Assembly: GCA_958496175.1 (NCBI GenBank)
Contig: OY292274.1
Location: forward strand, 14,529,689 to 14,593,688
From: Sisyra terminalis
Taxonomy: Eukaryota; Arthropoda; Insecta; Neuroptera; Sisyridae
Direction: 5' to 3'
Length of the DNA: 64,000 nt
Below are positions 33,388-45,850 of this stretch, piece after piece. Each line of letters opens with the position of its first letter. Position 1 is the first letter of the stretch. The notes under the pieces were generated by a model. The model worked only from the letters and a program-made list of their open reading frames with translations, was not told where the DNA came from and made no database searches. Both the position numbers and the translations under genes were made by a program.

Positions 33388-33672
33388 GTAAAGTGTCAGT
33401 ATCTACATACCTACTATTGTCTTTTTTTAATAAACTTGGTACAACTTATAAGATATAAAAATTGAGACGACATCTAGATCTAGAATCTGTGTTTTATTTT
33501 TTAGCATAAATGATTGGCAAATGTATGTAGAAAGTCCGCGTTATGCAAGTAACTCAACTGCAGTTGAAATAATTTGTAAAGAAGATATTTAAATGTGAAG
33601 AGGAGAAGGTAGCATTCTTCGAATTCTCTTCAGGAGATCTTCATGCATTAGAATCTTTCTTTGTGGACTTAG

Positions 33673-33833
33673 GGTACCACTTAGGAAATGAGAACGACAA
33701 AAAAAAAAAAAAAGACCTAGTAGCCAATCGAATCGAGATATTGCCAAAGAACATGTAGTAATGGTGGCAACTATGTACCACCACATGTCAACACATTTAA
33801 GTGAAACGGAAACTATGGAACCAGGGAACGTAG
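33673..33833 (+). pseudogene. Gamma cluster, P2 exon paralogous to 31,325-31,472
   Basis: The frame SQSNRDIAKEHVVMVATMYHH runs to a consensus GTAAGA donor at 33,834. A 15-base A-run near 33,699-33,713 separates it from the upstream codons (YHLGNENDK) in another frame, which is typical of slippage in a decaying exon. Confidence 0.5.
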
Positions 33834-33926
33834 GTAAGATTTATCATAAAACTATTTGAAAGTTAATCAAAATGGTGGTGAGGTGAGGTGGAAAGAGCAA
33901 TGATTGATTTTTGGAAATTGTTGTAG

Positions 33927-34022
33927 GTTTTTGTGAGAAGTGGTGTTCTAAGGAGCTCTAGAACGAATCAGCAAAGAGCTATATACCACCATACTGAAAT
34001 ATTTTCTCGAGAAAACCAGTAG
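33927..34022 (+). pseudogene. Gamma cluster, P2 terminal exon relic
   Basis: After TTGTTGTAG, 31 codons run open to TAG (VFVRSGVLRSSRTNQQRAIY onward). It aligns with 31,573-31,683 in position, phase and the RAIY/GAIH core. The preceding donor at 33,834 leaves a 93-nt intron. Confidence 0.45.
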
Positions 34023-35760
34023 GTATCGCTTTTTCTTCATTATACCATAATATGGAGTAGGACTAGGATCCAATATACCTACGCAATACCTACAAACCAG
34101 TACTTACCACCAAGAATCCCTCCATCGAGGATTAAAGAACCAAAAATTATTCTCACCAATCATTCTCAGTGATATAAGATCAGCGATCTGACAACACCAT
34201 AAGAAGGATCATTTCTAATGTTTAATGTTTAAAACAAGCGGACTACAACAGAGTGGCGGAAGAACGGAAGAAGGAAAATCACATGAGGGGATACTTATTT
34301 ACCAAGAACCTTACAAATCCAGTAAGTAGGCAACCCCCCCCCTCCCTACGAGCAGATGGCCAGAAAACTCTACGCAACAATCGAGCATTCTAGTTTCTAC
34401 AAAATTAAATTAAGAATGCAACAATAATTCATTCAAAGCAATAAGTGGAGTGAATAAGATTTATTATCAAAATGAAATCACCAAACTAAAATTCCTGAGG
34501 TACCTACAGAAATATAATCATGTTTTTATTTCTATTAAATAGAACAACACATGATTGAATATTGAACAAAGATATAAGGAGAGACAAAAGAAAAATATTC
34601 ATTAGATTCAATCTTACCATAAGATAAATTAGTAGATATTCTTGTTTTCTCAATGAAGAAAATTTATTTACCTACTTATTTTCAAAAGCTGTCATTTTGT
34701 TTTAAAAAATTAAACTAATTAAGTGTTGTTGTGGCACTAATTTCTTGAATTAACACTTTGTTTTCTTAATTTTTTATCTAATTGGATTACTAATTGTACC
34801 TATATTAAATGTTGGGATTATCCCATTGCTATAATCCAACCTTTGTTAAACGTGTAATAATGACAACCATTGACTAAAGTACTTACCATATATTATGGTG
34901 ACATTATGATAGGTACTAATAAGATTTATTTACCTTCAATATGTAGTTATTGTATAATTTCAAAAATGCATTCAGAAAATGCTAATGAAACCTCGCACTA
35001 TAAAGGTGACAAAATCTATTAAAAAATTGTTGCAATGTTTGTAAAATAATCGTACAAATATTAATTTGTTTCTCCATGAAATTCTCTGCTGGTGAAATAA
35101 AAGTCATATTTGAACGATTGTTATCTTTAAGTGGATATTTTCAAATGGATCAATGTTTGCTTTAAAGAAATGAATCTGAAATTAACTCTTATTTTCCTGG
35201 GTGTCCCCTCCCCCACCCCAAAAGATAAGAAATATTTGACTTTAATGTTACAATGAAATGAAGGGGAAACTATTATAGAAGACAGTACTTTTTCTGTATT
35301 GTCTAATCTTCCAAAAACATTGAGATACCAATTGACTCTGTAGATTTAATAACAAAAATCCATAATTTGATGAATGAAAGTAATTCTAGTTCAAGTTTCC
35401 TAAATTTTGTGCAACACCAATCTGGAATCCATAAACCGTATTTTAATTGAAAAGAATTTATTCAAAGATGATGAGTTTTATAAGATTTCTATAAGTAGAA
35501 ACTTAAAAAATAACTCTAATAGGTCTAATTCTATATTACCTATATGTGGAAAATTGTGTAACTAAACAACCGAAGATATATTGACGATATTTAATTTATA
35601 GTTTTATATTATAATTACAATAATATGTTGAACAAATAGTTAAAGATTTAAGTTCTAAAAAAATAATTTGCTATTTGAAATATATATTTCGGTTTATTTT
35701 TGATCGTAAATTTGAACTTTCCACTGCCAACAATGCTTCTGTTGAAATTGTAAGTGCCAC
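34023..35760. other. Spacer within the gamma cluster, nothing recognised
   Basis: AT-rich, with a C-run near 34,336-34,345. No exon-like frame was supported. The part from about 35,760 onward aligns with 31,830-32,110, so the cluster has a period of about 3.7-3.9 kb. Confidence 0.5.
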
Positions 35761-36630
35761 AATAAGGTACATTCTCTTATTGGAAATCATCTGGCAAAGA
35801 GTCTATTGTTGAAATTAATCAATGAATCAAATAAATTGCCAACAAGAAATAAAGAAAAAGAAAATATTATTCTTTTGAAGCTTAGAAGATAAATTTTATT
35901 TTCATTGATACACGGGGCGTTGTGAAAATGGGCTCGGAAATGTGACCTCATACAATGATATCCAGAGTTTCTAAGCTTTAGCATTTCATTAAAATTCAAT
36001 GAAAATTATAGTATATGTTTTTTCTTTATTTCAGTAGGTATCTATTTAATTATTAATTTTGAATAGAAAAATAAACCCACCCCTTTTTGGTTTATAAAGT
36101 AAAATTCAAGCAAAGAAATACGTCTCTCTACATTTAGGGAATTTTGGTGTTCAATGTGTTAAATTCGACTCACTCCCCAAACTTTTCGCTTGTTTATTTG
36201 TTTATTGAAATGTTCACTTGTTATTTTGTTGAATTTACTGCTTTGCCCAAATTTTGCAAATATTCTTTCAAGTTTTGATCCATTTTAATAAGTTTTTTCC
36301 ATCAAAAAAGTGTTTTCAACTAAAGTTTAAGCTTTAGTTTACATTTGCATCAAATTATTTATGGTCAAGTAAGTCGAAATTTTGATTACTGTTGAATCAA
36401 ATGCGGGTCCCTTCCACGCCACTACTGACTGAGGTATATGTAACTTATTTGTAATGCAATTTTTCCAATCTTTTCCACAGTACCTACTAAAGCACTAACC
36501 GAAGATGCTAAGCATTCTTTATATGAACATATTTCTACGTACGTAGGATATTTAATGCAGTTATCATAGTCCATCGTAGGGGTCCACCTATTGTTGTCCA
36601 CCTATTTACAGCGATTTATGTGTTTTCTAG

Positions 36631-36691
36631 AATAATCAAGGACTTGAAGCAGTTGGATCGATTATTGGATTATCGGACCACTTGTGGCTGA
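36631..36691 (+). pseudogene. Gamma cluster, P3 first exon relic
   Basis: A GTGTTTTCTAG acceptor is followed by IIKDLKQLDRLLDYRTTCG and TGA. It matches the P2 exon at 32,956 and shows its unbroken reading. Further P3 relics follow at about 36,930-37,015 and 37,190-37,300 with more damage. Confidence 0.45.
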
Positions 36692-37300
36692 CCACTGATG
36701 ACGAGTTGAAGCTGAGCTTTTGGTGACTACTGCAATGAAGCTAAAGTTAGATGAATTTTCCAGCTAACAGCTACAGGTTAGCGATTTTTTACGGAAAAGG
36801 AGTTATCTACAAGGTCATCTTCAACTGGTTCTTTTGGAAATCGAAACAAATGTTTCTAGAAGGTACTGAGCCAGGATATAAAAGTTAATTTTTTGGCTAA
36901 AAGTCGTTATCTTTTCTTTTTTTTTTAATTTATGGTCAAGGAGAAGTCGGAAATGAAAACAGGATGAACATTTAAATTTTTTAAAAAAGATAGCCATCAA
37001 TATCTCGAGGTAAAGTTTTAATAGTTACCTACCTACTTTTGTCTTTTTAATATTAAAGTTTACCAATTGAAAATTGTTTTAATCTATATTTTATTTTTAG
37101 TATTTAAGTGATTTGTCAATATATGTAATAAGTCCGTGTTTTGTGGGTACCTTACTCAACTGCCGATCAAACAACTTGTAAGGATTTTTAAAATATGAAC
37201 AGGAGGAGGAGGTAGTATTCTTCACATTCCTTTAAGAGCTTCTTCATTTAGATCTTTCTTCAGAAAGGAAATTGGACAGTTTCAATGTTAAATCTAAAAG

Positions 37301-39725
37301 AACTTTTATACTTTTACTTGGTAGAGGTAATGTAAAAATTAAATTTCTTTTGCTACTAATCTCATTAGTGATTTTTTTTTACTTTTTATTTTAGCTTCAT
37401 CATATAAACGTATCTATAATATATGTAGAATACAGCAAGATTCAATATGAAAAGTAAATGGAAGAAGGGAAAAAAAATATACTTATTGCAATTGTTAATC
37501 AACAACATTTCATCTTTTGCATATTTCACAAGAGTAACTTTGAAGAATTTTAGATTTATGGTACCTACACATTTTAGTTAATTAGTATAAGACAAGTTTA
37601 CTCATATAGTTCCATGTTAATGGCTTTAGTTTTCTTCAAATATGTTTAATTGTCATAAAATTGAGAAAGTTGATCTTTAATGTCGAAATAATTTTAATAT
37701 TTAGCTTTAAATCATCAACGATTATTTCCATTTTTCTATCTTAAACTTTAATTTTTCAATATCAATTTGAAAGAGGCACATTTAATTGCTACTTATTACA
37801 TTATTTCTTTTAATATACCATTAGTTCTTGTTTATTCATAATTCTATTTAATATACCTATACTTTTTTTCTTCGTTAATATTGATTAGGAATATATATTT
37901 CATATATTGTACTGAATTTGAAATGTGTTTAAATCGAAAAGTAGATTTTAATTGAAGGCCTTATTACTATATACCTTATTATTAATAGTTACGTAAGTGA
38001 TGATCTAAATGATCTAACACAATTTTTATTCTTTGTAATACTGCTATAATTCATTATCCTCTAAAACTTGATCGATTAATTAATTGTCAATTGTATTTAA
38101 TTCCTATAACTTGATGAAAACTAAATATTAATAATATTTAATCTCCATCAGAAGTTTGAATGGAATAAATGATTCATAATAATAATTCTAAGCTCTTAAA
38201 TGTTAAACATAATATTAGGTGGTATTGAATTTGAAGCTTTAATTTGATAATTAATTTGGAGTTGAAGGAATATGAATGAAGAATGGCAGCTTTGTAGTTA
38301 AAGAAAATAATATGTAATAAATAAATAAATAAGGACTAACTGTTAAAGTGAGAAAAAGAGATTTGTCTTCATTTGAATCAAGTGACAAGAAAAATGATTT
38401 TAGTTTTAGAAATTACAATTTAAAGTAAACTATTATATGGTACAACAGCTGTAGGTGCTACCTATCTCTATTTACAGTATGCAATTTATATTTTCCTCCC
38501 AATTTATATTGCTGTTTATTTCAGTTTTATATTTAATTATGTTACCTACCACCCTTTGGCTCTTATGTTCATTTTGATTTTATCATTCATTTAAAAAAAA
38601 AATGGAATCGTAGTTTTTTTCAAAAATATGCAAAAATATTTTCATCATTCAATTGCTCAAAAGTAATATGTAGAGGTAGATACTTAAAAAAAAAGATTAA
38701 ATAAGTAAATAAAACATTTTTCTAGTTTATACATTTAGGAATTTAACGATATGGAATTAAACTAAATGCTTCTACATTGTAAAAGACATAGAGATAATGT
38801 TTTAAATGAACTTTTTCAACGATTACCTATCTACTAACTGCTTTAAGTAATAAGTAGCTTTAACTGTAAGATTCACTTTTGATTTCAATTAGTACATATA
38901 ACATAAGTACCTTATACTTAACAACAAAGAAAATTTATAGTTGAAATATGTTAAATAATTCGTTTGTCCTTATAAATTATGATGTAGGCAATTAAATTTA
39001 ATGTATCAATTGAGAGTAAAAGTATTAAACTGTTGTAATAACTCTTATGTAACACTAAATTGTTGTTGTGACGATAAAATAGTATTGAAATCAGACCAAA
39101 TGCTTGTAAAATGTATTCAATTCTGTTGTACTCAATGATAGATAACTTAGTCTAAGTAACAAATTGGTGGTTGGTGGATATTTATTTGATCTTTCTTTTG
39201 AAAACATAACAATGCAAAACTTTAATACCTACTTATTTAATTAAACCTTGCATTTTTAATAAATTTTTCACTAAAATCCACTAAATTCCAATCAAGTATT
39301 GTTCTTCTATTATAATATGGTAATGTACATACGAATGCACACATCCTTATTCCAAATGTTATTGTGTTTATAGTTTATGTGTTTTTATTGTATTTAAATG
39401 AGAATTATTAGCTAATTTTGTTAACTTTAGGCAACTTTATTCATATAGATTTTGAGCCAACAAATCCAATCGCTTGGAAAAGGATAAACATTTGTAGTAT
39501 TGAATAAAATTTGGACCAACTTGTTAGGAGTAACACGAATTGTTAATAACACCAAATGTTTTCTCCTTAAAGCAAAGCAAGCCAGCCCAGAGATCTATTT
39601 GCTAATGACTGGATCAATTATCTGGTTTGTTTTCGCACATTTCTATTTATTTCTGCGTCAACAATACTATGGAAAACAACCTAATGGTACTGGGATGACT
39701 TGAAGGGAAAAGGAATCACCGTTGA
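37301..39725. other. Spacer upstream of the gamma 3' end, nothing recognised
   Basis: AT-rich. The frame 39,500-39,703 contains a hydrophobic run (SIIWFVFAHFYLFL) but has no ATG start and no paralog in the window. DNA similarity to the beta flank begins near 39,700 (GAAGGGAAAAGGAA). Confidence 0.45.
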
Positions 39726-39905
39726 ACTGAACTGTTGGAAAAGCTCGTGGACAAGAATTCGCGTCCACAGAACAGCAAGCAAATGAGTGTATACGCTGAA
39801 GGACTGATCAGCAGGTCCTGGGGAATCCTTTGGAATATCTACCCCGACGAGTGGCAACCATATTAATCCTGATACATCGGCAACAATGTTAAGAAGAAGA
39901 AATTG
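39726..39905 (+). pseudogene. Gamma locus, LLExLVDK exon
   Basis: The frame starts TELLEKLVDKNSRPQNSKQM and continues SRSWGILWNIYPDEWQPY, then has TAA and TGA (39,864-39,872) before IGNNVKKKKL and a strong GTGAGT donor at 39,906. The LLExLVDKxSRPQ core is shared with the minus-strand beta exon at 2,018-2,116. The frame on both sides of the stops is the one that joins the next exon in phase 0, so the two stops look like lesions. Confidence 0.65.
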
Positions 39906-39968
39906 GTGAGTACTTATTCGTAATAGGCATTAAGGCTTTCGCTTTACTCATACCATTTGTATTTGTAG

Positions 39969-40183
39969 GTAAGCTGGGAAAACTATTTATTGGTCCTGGA
40001 TCAACTCAACATTGCAAACTCATTAGCAGCAAAGATCTCAAGGTTTTTTCATCAAGCAGTATCTGCCTCGCAAAAAGGGAACGATAAGAAGATACTTTGA
40101 TCGGTGATTTACGGCGATAACCACGAAACCAGGAGAGGAAAAATAAATATTCAGAGAAAACAGTTAATTAGATATCTAGGTAG
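39969..40183 (+). pseudogene. Gamma locus, penultimate exon
   Basis: After a 63-nt intron with TTTGTAG acceptor, the frame reads VSWENYLLVLDQLNIANSLA and KISRFFHQAV, one TGA (40,098-40,100), then SVIYGDNHETRRGK to a GTACAT donor at 40,184. Phase 2 at the end fits the final exon. The reading resumes cleanly after the single stop. Confidence 0.6.
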
Positions 40184-40264
40184 GTACATTTCGTTTCAAT
40201 CTAGGTAATTATTTAATTTAGGTATAGCGTTTCGGTTTTACTAACACTAATTTGGTTCTTCCAG

Positions 40265-40382
40265 GTGCTGCCAGGATAAGGCAGTGGAGCTAAGCAAAAA
40301 GACCCTTTTTTATTTAAATGGGAATTTCTGGAACGATTTCATTTCTGACAACAGGAATCGCTGGATGGACGGAAAGCGCTAA
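40265..40382 (+). pseudogene. Gamma locus, final exon
   Basis: After an 81-nt intron ending GGTTCTTCCAG, 38 open codons run to TAA: CCQDKAVELSKK, FWNDFISDNRNRWMDGKR. AATAAA follows at 40,413-40,418. No family is recognised. Clean splice sites, phase agreement and a poly(A) signal make this 3' end the clearest cellular gene structure in the window, though stops upstream argue that this copy is dead. Confidence 0.6.
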
Positions 40383-40412
40383 ATTCTTATAATTATTATG
40401 TATTAATCAATT

Positions 40413-40418
40413 AATAAA
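40413..40418 (+). terminator. Poly(A) signal of gamma locus
   Basis: AATAAA lies 31 bases after the final stop codon, in the position expected for the 3' UTR of a short transcript. Confidence 0.5.
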
Positions 40419-40439
40419 TAAATTATCATCATATTCGAT

Positions 40440-40832
40440 TTTATTTCTCCCCATTCGGAAAATTCTTTCGAATCAAAATGGCGGATTTGTTTGTGACGTC
40501 ACAGGCTCGCTTCGCGAACATTGCCGAAGGGGCCCAATCGGAACGACTCGGAAATGGCATTTCTGACGCGAAATCAGAAAAGAGCCCATTTGAGGGCATT
40601 TTTGCTTCATTTTGGCAACTTTGAGGGCGAATATCTCCCTTATTATAGATCCCACAGGAACATATGATAGCTCAAATGAAAGGGCTTGAATTACTCTATC
40701 CAACGGTACCAAAGTGGGGGCGCTAAAGTAATGATTACAGATTTTGAAAATTGCATTTTTTCAACGACGAGTTAGACCCGTCGAAAAATTCACAACTTTC
40801 CAATAATTTTGGGCAATAAAATTAGGTGAAAA
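40440..40832. repeat. Less AT-rich block related to the fold-back repeat
   Basis: This block contains GTGACGTCACAGGCTCG and other GC-richer stretches unlike the rest of the window. CTCAAATGAAAGG...GAATTACTCTATC near 40,672-40,699 echoes the fold-back phrase CAAATGAAAGCTAAT...TTACTCTAT, so it may be an old, diverged member of that repeat. The minus frame 40,473-40,712 (79 codons) has no recognised domain. Confidence 0.4.
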
Positions 40833-43343
40833 TATGATTTTTAGATAATATTCGATGCATTAAAACCAAATATGTAATTAGAATTTTGATTAAACATCAA
40901 CTTGTCGAGTAATTAGCGTTTTTAGGCCACTTTCATAAGCCTACATACGGCTTTCATTGTTTGAATTTTGAGAACTTTTGCGAACCGATATTACCGCTGC
41001 CTGACAACAAAACGCTGAACTATTTTGGAAGCCACGCCCACTTGTATGTAGAACTGGTTTGTGTCTTGGATAAGTGCTAGATACAAACCAAAGTGGGCGT
41101 GGCTTCCAAAATAGTTCAGCGTTTTGTCGTCAGGTTTGAAGAAGGGGGTCTGTCATTATCGTCATTTAAGGTCAAACATTTCAGACATTTAAGGATGATT
41201 TTCTTTATGCGATGTAATGATTGGGATATCAAATGAAAGCTAATTAATTACTCTATTGATTTATATAAAAAAACAGCCAATATGTCTAAACGATGACATT
41301 GAAGTTTGATTTTCCGTCAGCGACTACTTCCCTTTCTGACATTTAAGGGTGGTTTGCCCCCCTTAATATATTGAACCCGATTATGATTGGGATATCTATT
41401 GAAAGATAATGAATTACTCTATCGATTGACATCAAAAAAATTACCAATTTCTCCAAGCAATTACTTAGAAAATTGACTTTACCATATCGACCCTTGGCCT
41501 TTATAAAATGTAACTTAAATCATGTGATTTCGCGTAAAAAGTAATTAAAAACATTATTCTTATATAAAATTGATGGTTTACAGCTAAATTTGACACTTAA
41601 ATGTTGATTAAAGGTCTACTTTTCGAGAAATAAGCGTCTAAAGGGGGTCTGTCATTATCTTCATTTAGAGCCAAAAATATCTTTATTTCTTCTCTCCTAT
41701 CGCTATCAATCGATCGATTATTAGTAAATTATACAAAATATAACATTTCTTCCACTCGAACATCATTTAAAATTGTATTTTTAACCTATTTTATATGCAT
41801 GTTTAGCGGATGTCAAAGTTGTTTATGTTTCGCTCTATAGGCAACCCGGTGAGCATCAAAAAAACAAAATTCGACGATTTGCCCTTTTTGAACATGCCAA
41901 TATTCAGTACTCTAACTCAAATTTCGGACATTTCAGGATGATTTTCTGTATGCCATGTAATGATTGGGATATCAAATGAAAGCTAATTGATTACTCTATT
42001 GATTTATCAAAAAAAACAACCAATATATCCATACAATTACTTTAAAAATTGATTTTCCCTAGGCGACTACTACCCTTTCAGACATTAAAAGGTGCTTTGC
42101 CCCTCTTTTTTCATTGAATTCGATTATGACTGGCATATCAATGGAAAGCTAATGAGTTACTCTATCGAATAATATCAAAAAATTACCAATATCTCCAAAC
42201 AATTACTTTGAAAATGGATTTTTCCTTATCGATTCTTTAGGCCCATTTAAATGCTAATTTCTCGAAAAGTAGACCTTTAATCAACATTTAAGTGTCAAAT
42301 TTAGCTGTAAACCATCGATTTTATATAAGTGTAATGTTTTTAATTACTTTTTACGCGAAATCACATGATTTAAGTAACATTTTATAAAGGTTGAAAGTCG
42401 ATTTAGGAAAATCAGTTTTCTAAGTAATTGCTTGGAGATATTGGTAATTTTTTGATGTCAATCGATAGAGTAATTCATTATCTTTCAATAGATATCCCAA
42501 TCATAATCGAATTCAATATATTAAGGGGGGCAAACCACCCTTAAATGTTAGAAAGGGATGTAGTTGCTGACGGAAAAGCAAATTTCAATGTCATCGTTTA
42601 GACATATTGGTTGTTTTTTTTGATAAATCAATAGAGTAATCAATTAGCTTTCATTTGGTATCCCAATCATTACATGACATAAAGAAAATCATCCTTAAAT
42701 GTCTGAAATTTGAGTTAGAGTACTGAATATTGGCATGTTCAAAAAGGGCAAATCGTCGAATTTTGTTTTTTTGATGCTCACCGGGTTGCCTATAGAGCGA
42801 AACATAAACAACTTTGACATCCGCTAAACATGCAAATCAAATTGGTTGAAAATACAATTTTAAATGATGTTCGAGTGGAAAAAATGTTATATTTTGTATC
42901 ATTTACTAATAATCGATCGGTTTATAACGATAGAAGGGAAGAAATAAAGATATTTTTGATCCTAAATGAAGATAATGACATACCCCTTCAAACCTGACAA
43001 CAAAACGCTGAACTATTTTGAAAGCCACGCCCACTTTGCCACTATGTAGAACCGGATAGAAATGGATCTTGGATAATTGTAATTAGTGGACATTAAATTA
43101 ATGAAAATACCATTTAAAACGATCGATTCATGCTTAAATTGTGTTAACTTGCATCGATAAGCTTCACTTTATCGATTTAAATCGATATTACAATCGTAAA
43201 GTAATGCTCCGAGTGAAATGGAGTTCCTTAACCTCTTATTTTAGCATACAAACAAAACGCTAATTTCTCGAAAAGTGAACGTTTAATTGAAATTCTAAGT
43301 TCATTTTCGGTTTTAATGCATCGGATATTATCTAAAAATCATA
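40833..43343. repeat. Complete fold-back element between spacer and copy 2
   Basis: Both ends, read inward, start TATGATTTTTAGATAATAT and CGATGCATTAAAACC. The left arm has the 44-bp hairpin (41,000-41,134) and the internal repeat start ATGTAATGAT at 41,212 and 41,955; the arms meet near 42,240. About 2.5 kb in all. The clean inverted ends suggest a fold-back type transposon. No ORF. Confidence 0.8.
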
Positions 43344-43971
43344 CATTTACTTAATTTACATTGGCAAGTATTGATTTTTATCTGCGGGTGTTTGCTCGTA
43401 TGTATATCAACATGGGCAGTTTTAAAAATTGTTGTTTGTAACTTTGAACTAAACAAATAAATAGACAAATATAACAAAATATGAATAATTTATTTAAATA
43501 ATTCAACAAGTTGTATGGATCCAGTAGTAGATATCGGTAGATCTCCCGTTCTCAATAAAGTTCATTAGATGGGCTTATTGGTAGTCATTTTTCCGGTGGT
43601 TGTTGTTGTTCTTGTTGGTTTTGGCACTAGTGTTGCTTGCTTCTTCATTCAATATAAATATCTAGTAGATATAAATATTTCTTGCTTTGCTCCTCCTTAT
43701 TTCTTTATTGCCTTTATTTGATTCTTGAGCCAGACACCTTGCTTATTATATATAGCTATTCGGAGAATAAATTCTTGATGACTTTGCTTATGATGATTCT
43801 GCAACGTTCGCTTAACTATTATTTACTTCCACTTTTGCGGAAAGGGGCGCTTCAAATCCAATAAATCACCTGAAAAATAAAATTACATGAATAAGAAAAG
43901 AACATTCTCTTCTTCGTAATCTTTAACATGGTTTCCAATAGATAGATATATTGATGGAGATAAATTGGAGA

Positions 43972-44068
43972 TCAGAATCTGCTGGACGGTCCTTTTTCAG
44001 CGATTAGGTATTTGCCGTGCTGCGGACGCGAACTCTTGTCCACGAGCTGTTCCAAGGTCGATGATTGC
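43972..44068 (-). pseudogene. Beta locus, LLExLVDK exon relic with 2-bp deletion (copy 2)
   Basis: This is the copy-2 counterpart of the exon at 2,018-2,116. Near 44,053 it reads TTCCAAGG where copies 1 and 3 read TTCCAGCAGG, a two-base loss that shifts the frame inside the conserved LLEQLVDK core. That makes this copy unable to code for the conserved exon, while copies 1 and 3 keep it. Confidence 0.65.
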
Positions 44069-45201
44069 CTACGTTTCCTTTTCCCCTCTGGCCCCTGTGC
44101 TGTTTTTCCTTCTGTTCCTGTGCTAGATATAGTGACGTGGGATTAGGAATGTCCGAATACTCAATAATTCCTCCATTCTACGTTAGCAAATAGAGTGTCA
44201 GGGGACAATTATGGATATAATTGTGATTGATAACAACAAATTATTTTGACATTAAAGATAAACTTTATGGCAACGAAACATATTTGAAGAAAACTTAAGC
44301 CATTAACAAAGAAATTCAAAGATAGATTGATTTTTTGACACACAGAAATTTTTCAAAGTAGTCTTGAGAAGATCTTCAAAAGGCAAAATGCTGTGCTAAC
44401 TAACTGCTGCAATAAATTAATTTCTTTTCCTGATTCTTATACTCAAGGTTTATAAATTATTGCACAGGTTGCCCCATTAGACAAAAAAATGACGTCTTAC
44501 GAAAAATTTTGAAGTTTGAATCAGTCTAAAGATATATACGAATTTTTTTTTTTTTTTTTACGGAATCTCTCCAATTTGGATATTATAACAGTAATAATTT
44601 CCTTCCGTATGTTATTAGTGATAAGTCCACAAATACACGGAGGCATGATGGAAAGTCTAAGCTTTGAACTTGTGCGTCTGCAATTGCATATCTCTTCTTA
44701 TTTAGAAAGAAAAACGGACACTCCTTTTCTGAAATTTTAAAAAACTATTGATTGAATGATAAAAGTAATAAAACTCTAACGGATTACCATTCACCAAATA
44801 TATTTGTTACAAAGCGAATTTAATTTAGGTAACAACTGCTTTTCTCTGCATCCATTTTGAGACTCAAAATCTGTAAAAATAAAATCATATTATTATTTGA
44901 ATTTGAGTACAATTATTTCACTCAAGAAGACTGTTTTAATGTTATTGTAAAATTATTGTAGGAGACATGTAAACTTTTAAAATGGTTGGTAAATAGTAAA
45001 GCTCTACCTACTTGTTGTATTTTGATTATAAAACTATTACATGAATATTCCACAATCACCACACTGCATTCATTCCAGATTTGGTTGTTTTCAGGTAAAC
45101 TCCAAGTCCTATTGACCCCCGAAATTGTGGGTTTGGAGGAGAATAATGCTGCGAATCCCATGGACAATTACACCACATTATAGGATTTCTGTATCCGAAA
45201 G

Positions 45202-45309
45202 TCATTCCTGGATTCGTTCAAAAAGCGTGGATTCATTAAAGCCATTTTTTGTGGATGTACACCAAAACTTAACTTTTATATGTAAAGAGGGTCTCTCTTT
45301 CACTTCCAT
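45202..45309 (-). pseudogene. Beta locus, exon A2 relic (copy 2)
   Basis: This is the copy-2 counterpart of 3,252-3,359, with the same acceptor, ATG, KFWCTSTK core and early TGA. The shared stop shows that the lesion predates the tandem duplication. Confidence 0.6.
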
Positions 45310-45652
45310 CTAAAATAAAAGTTTTTAATTTAATCTGGGTATTAGGTACCTTGATACTTTGATCCAAAGATTTACATACTTACCACAAAAGTTTATTGTC
45401 TTTATTTAACTCTCATTTAACTTTTACGCAATTGTCTACAAAGAATTTGAAGTTGAGTAAAACTTGAAGTAATTTCACAAAATCTTCGTAAATTTTATTA
45501 CATCTTATTGTCGGACTATTAATTTCATCTTATGACTCCAAAAAAAAAAAAAAAAGGCGAAGACTGCAACGTGCAAAAGTAAGAGCCGAAGAGGAACTCG
45601 AATTGGGGAAAAACTTGGGATTATTGTTCTCTATCCTCACACATATCACATC

Positions 45653-45850
45653 TCATTTCCGCATTATTACTTTCAACCCATGTGTTCGATTAGTACTTGA
45701 GGATAGTAGTTTGTAGAAGCCAGAACCAAGTAGAGCTTCGTTGGTACTAATTCTTGTCAAATCTTCATCATCTGATCCGTGCAGTAATATGGACCTGGTA
45801 ACTGAACAAAGAGTCAATATTCCTGATTCAAGTATGGTACTACCTAGGTA
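45653..45850 (-). pseudogene. Beta locus, exon A1 frame (copy 2)
   Basis: This is the copy-2 counterpart of 3,707-3,904, with the same 65-codon frame. The adjacent A-tract is 16 bases here against 20 in copy 1, a useful marker of independent evolution of the copies. Confidence 0.55.
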
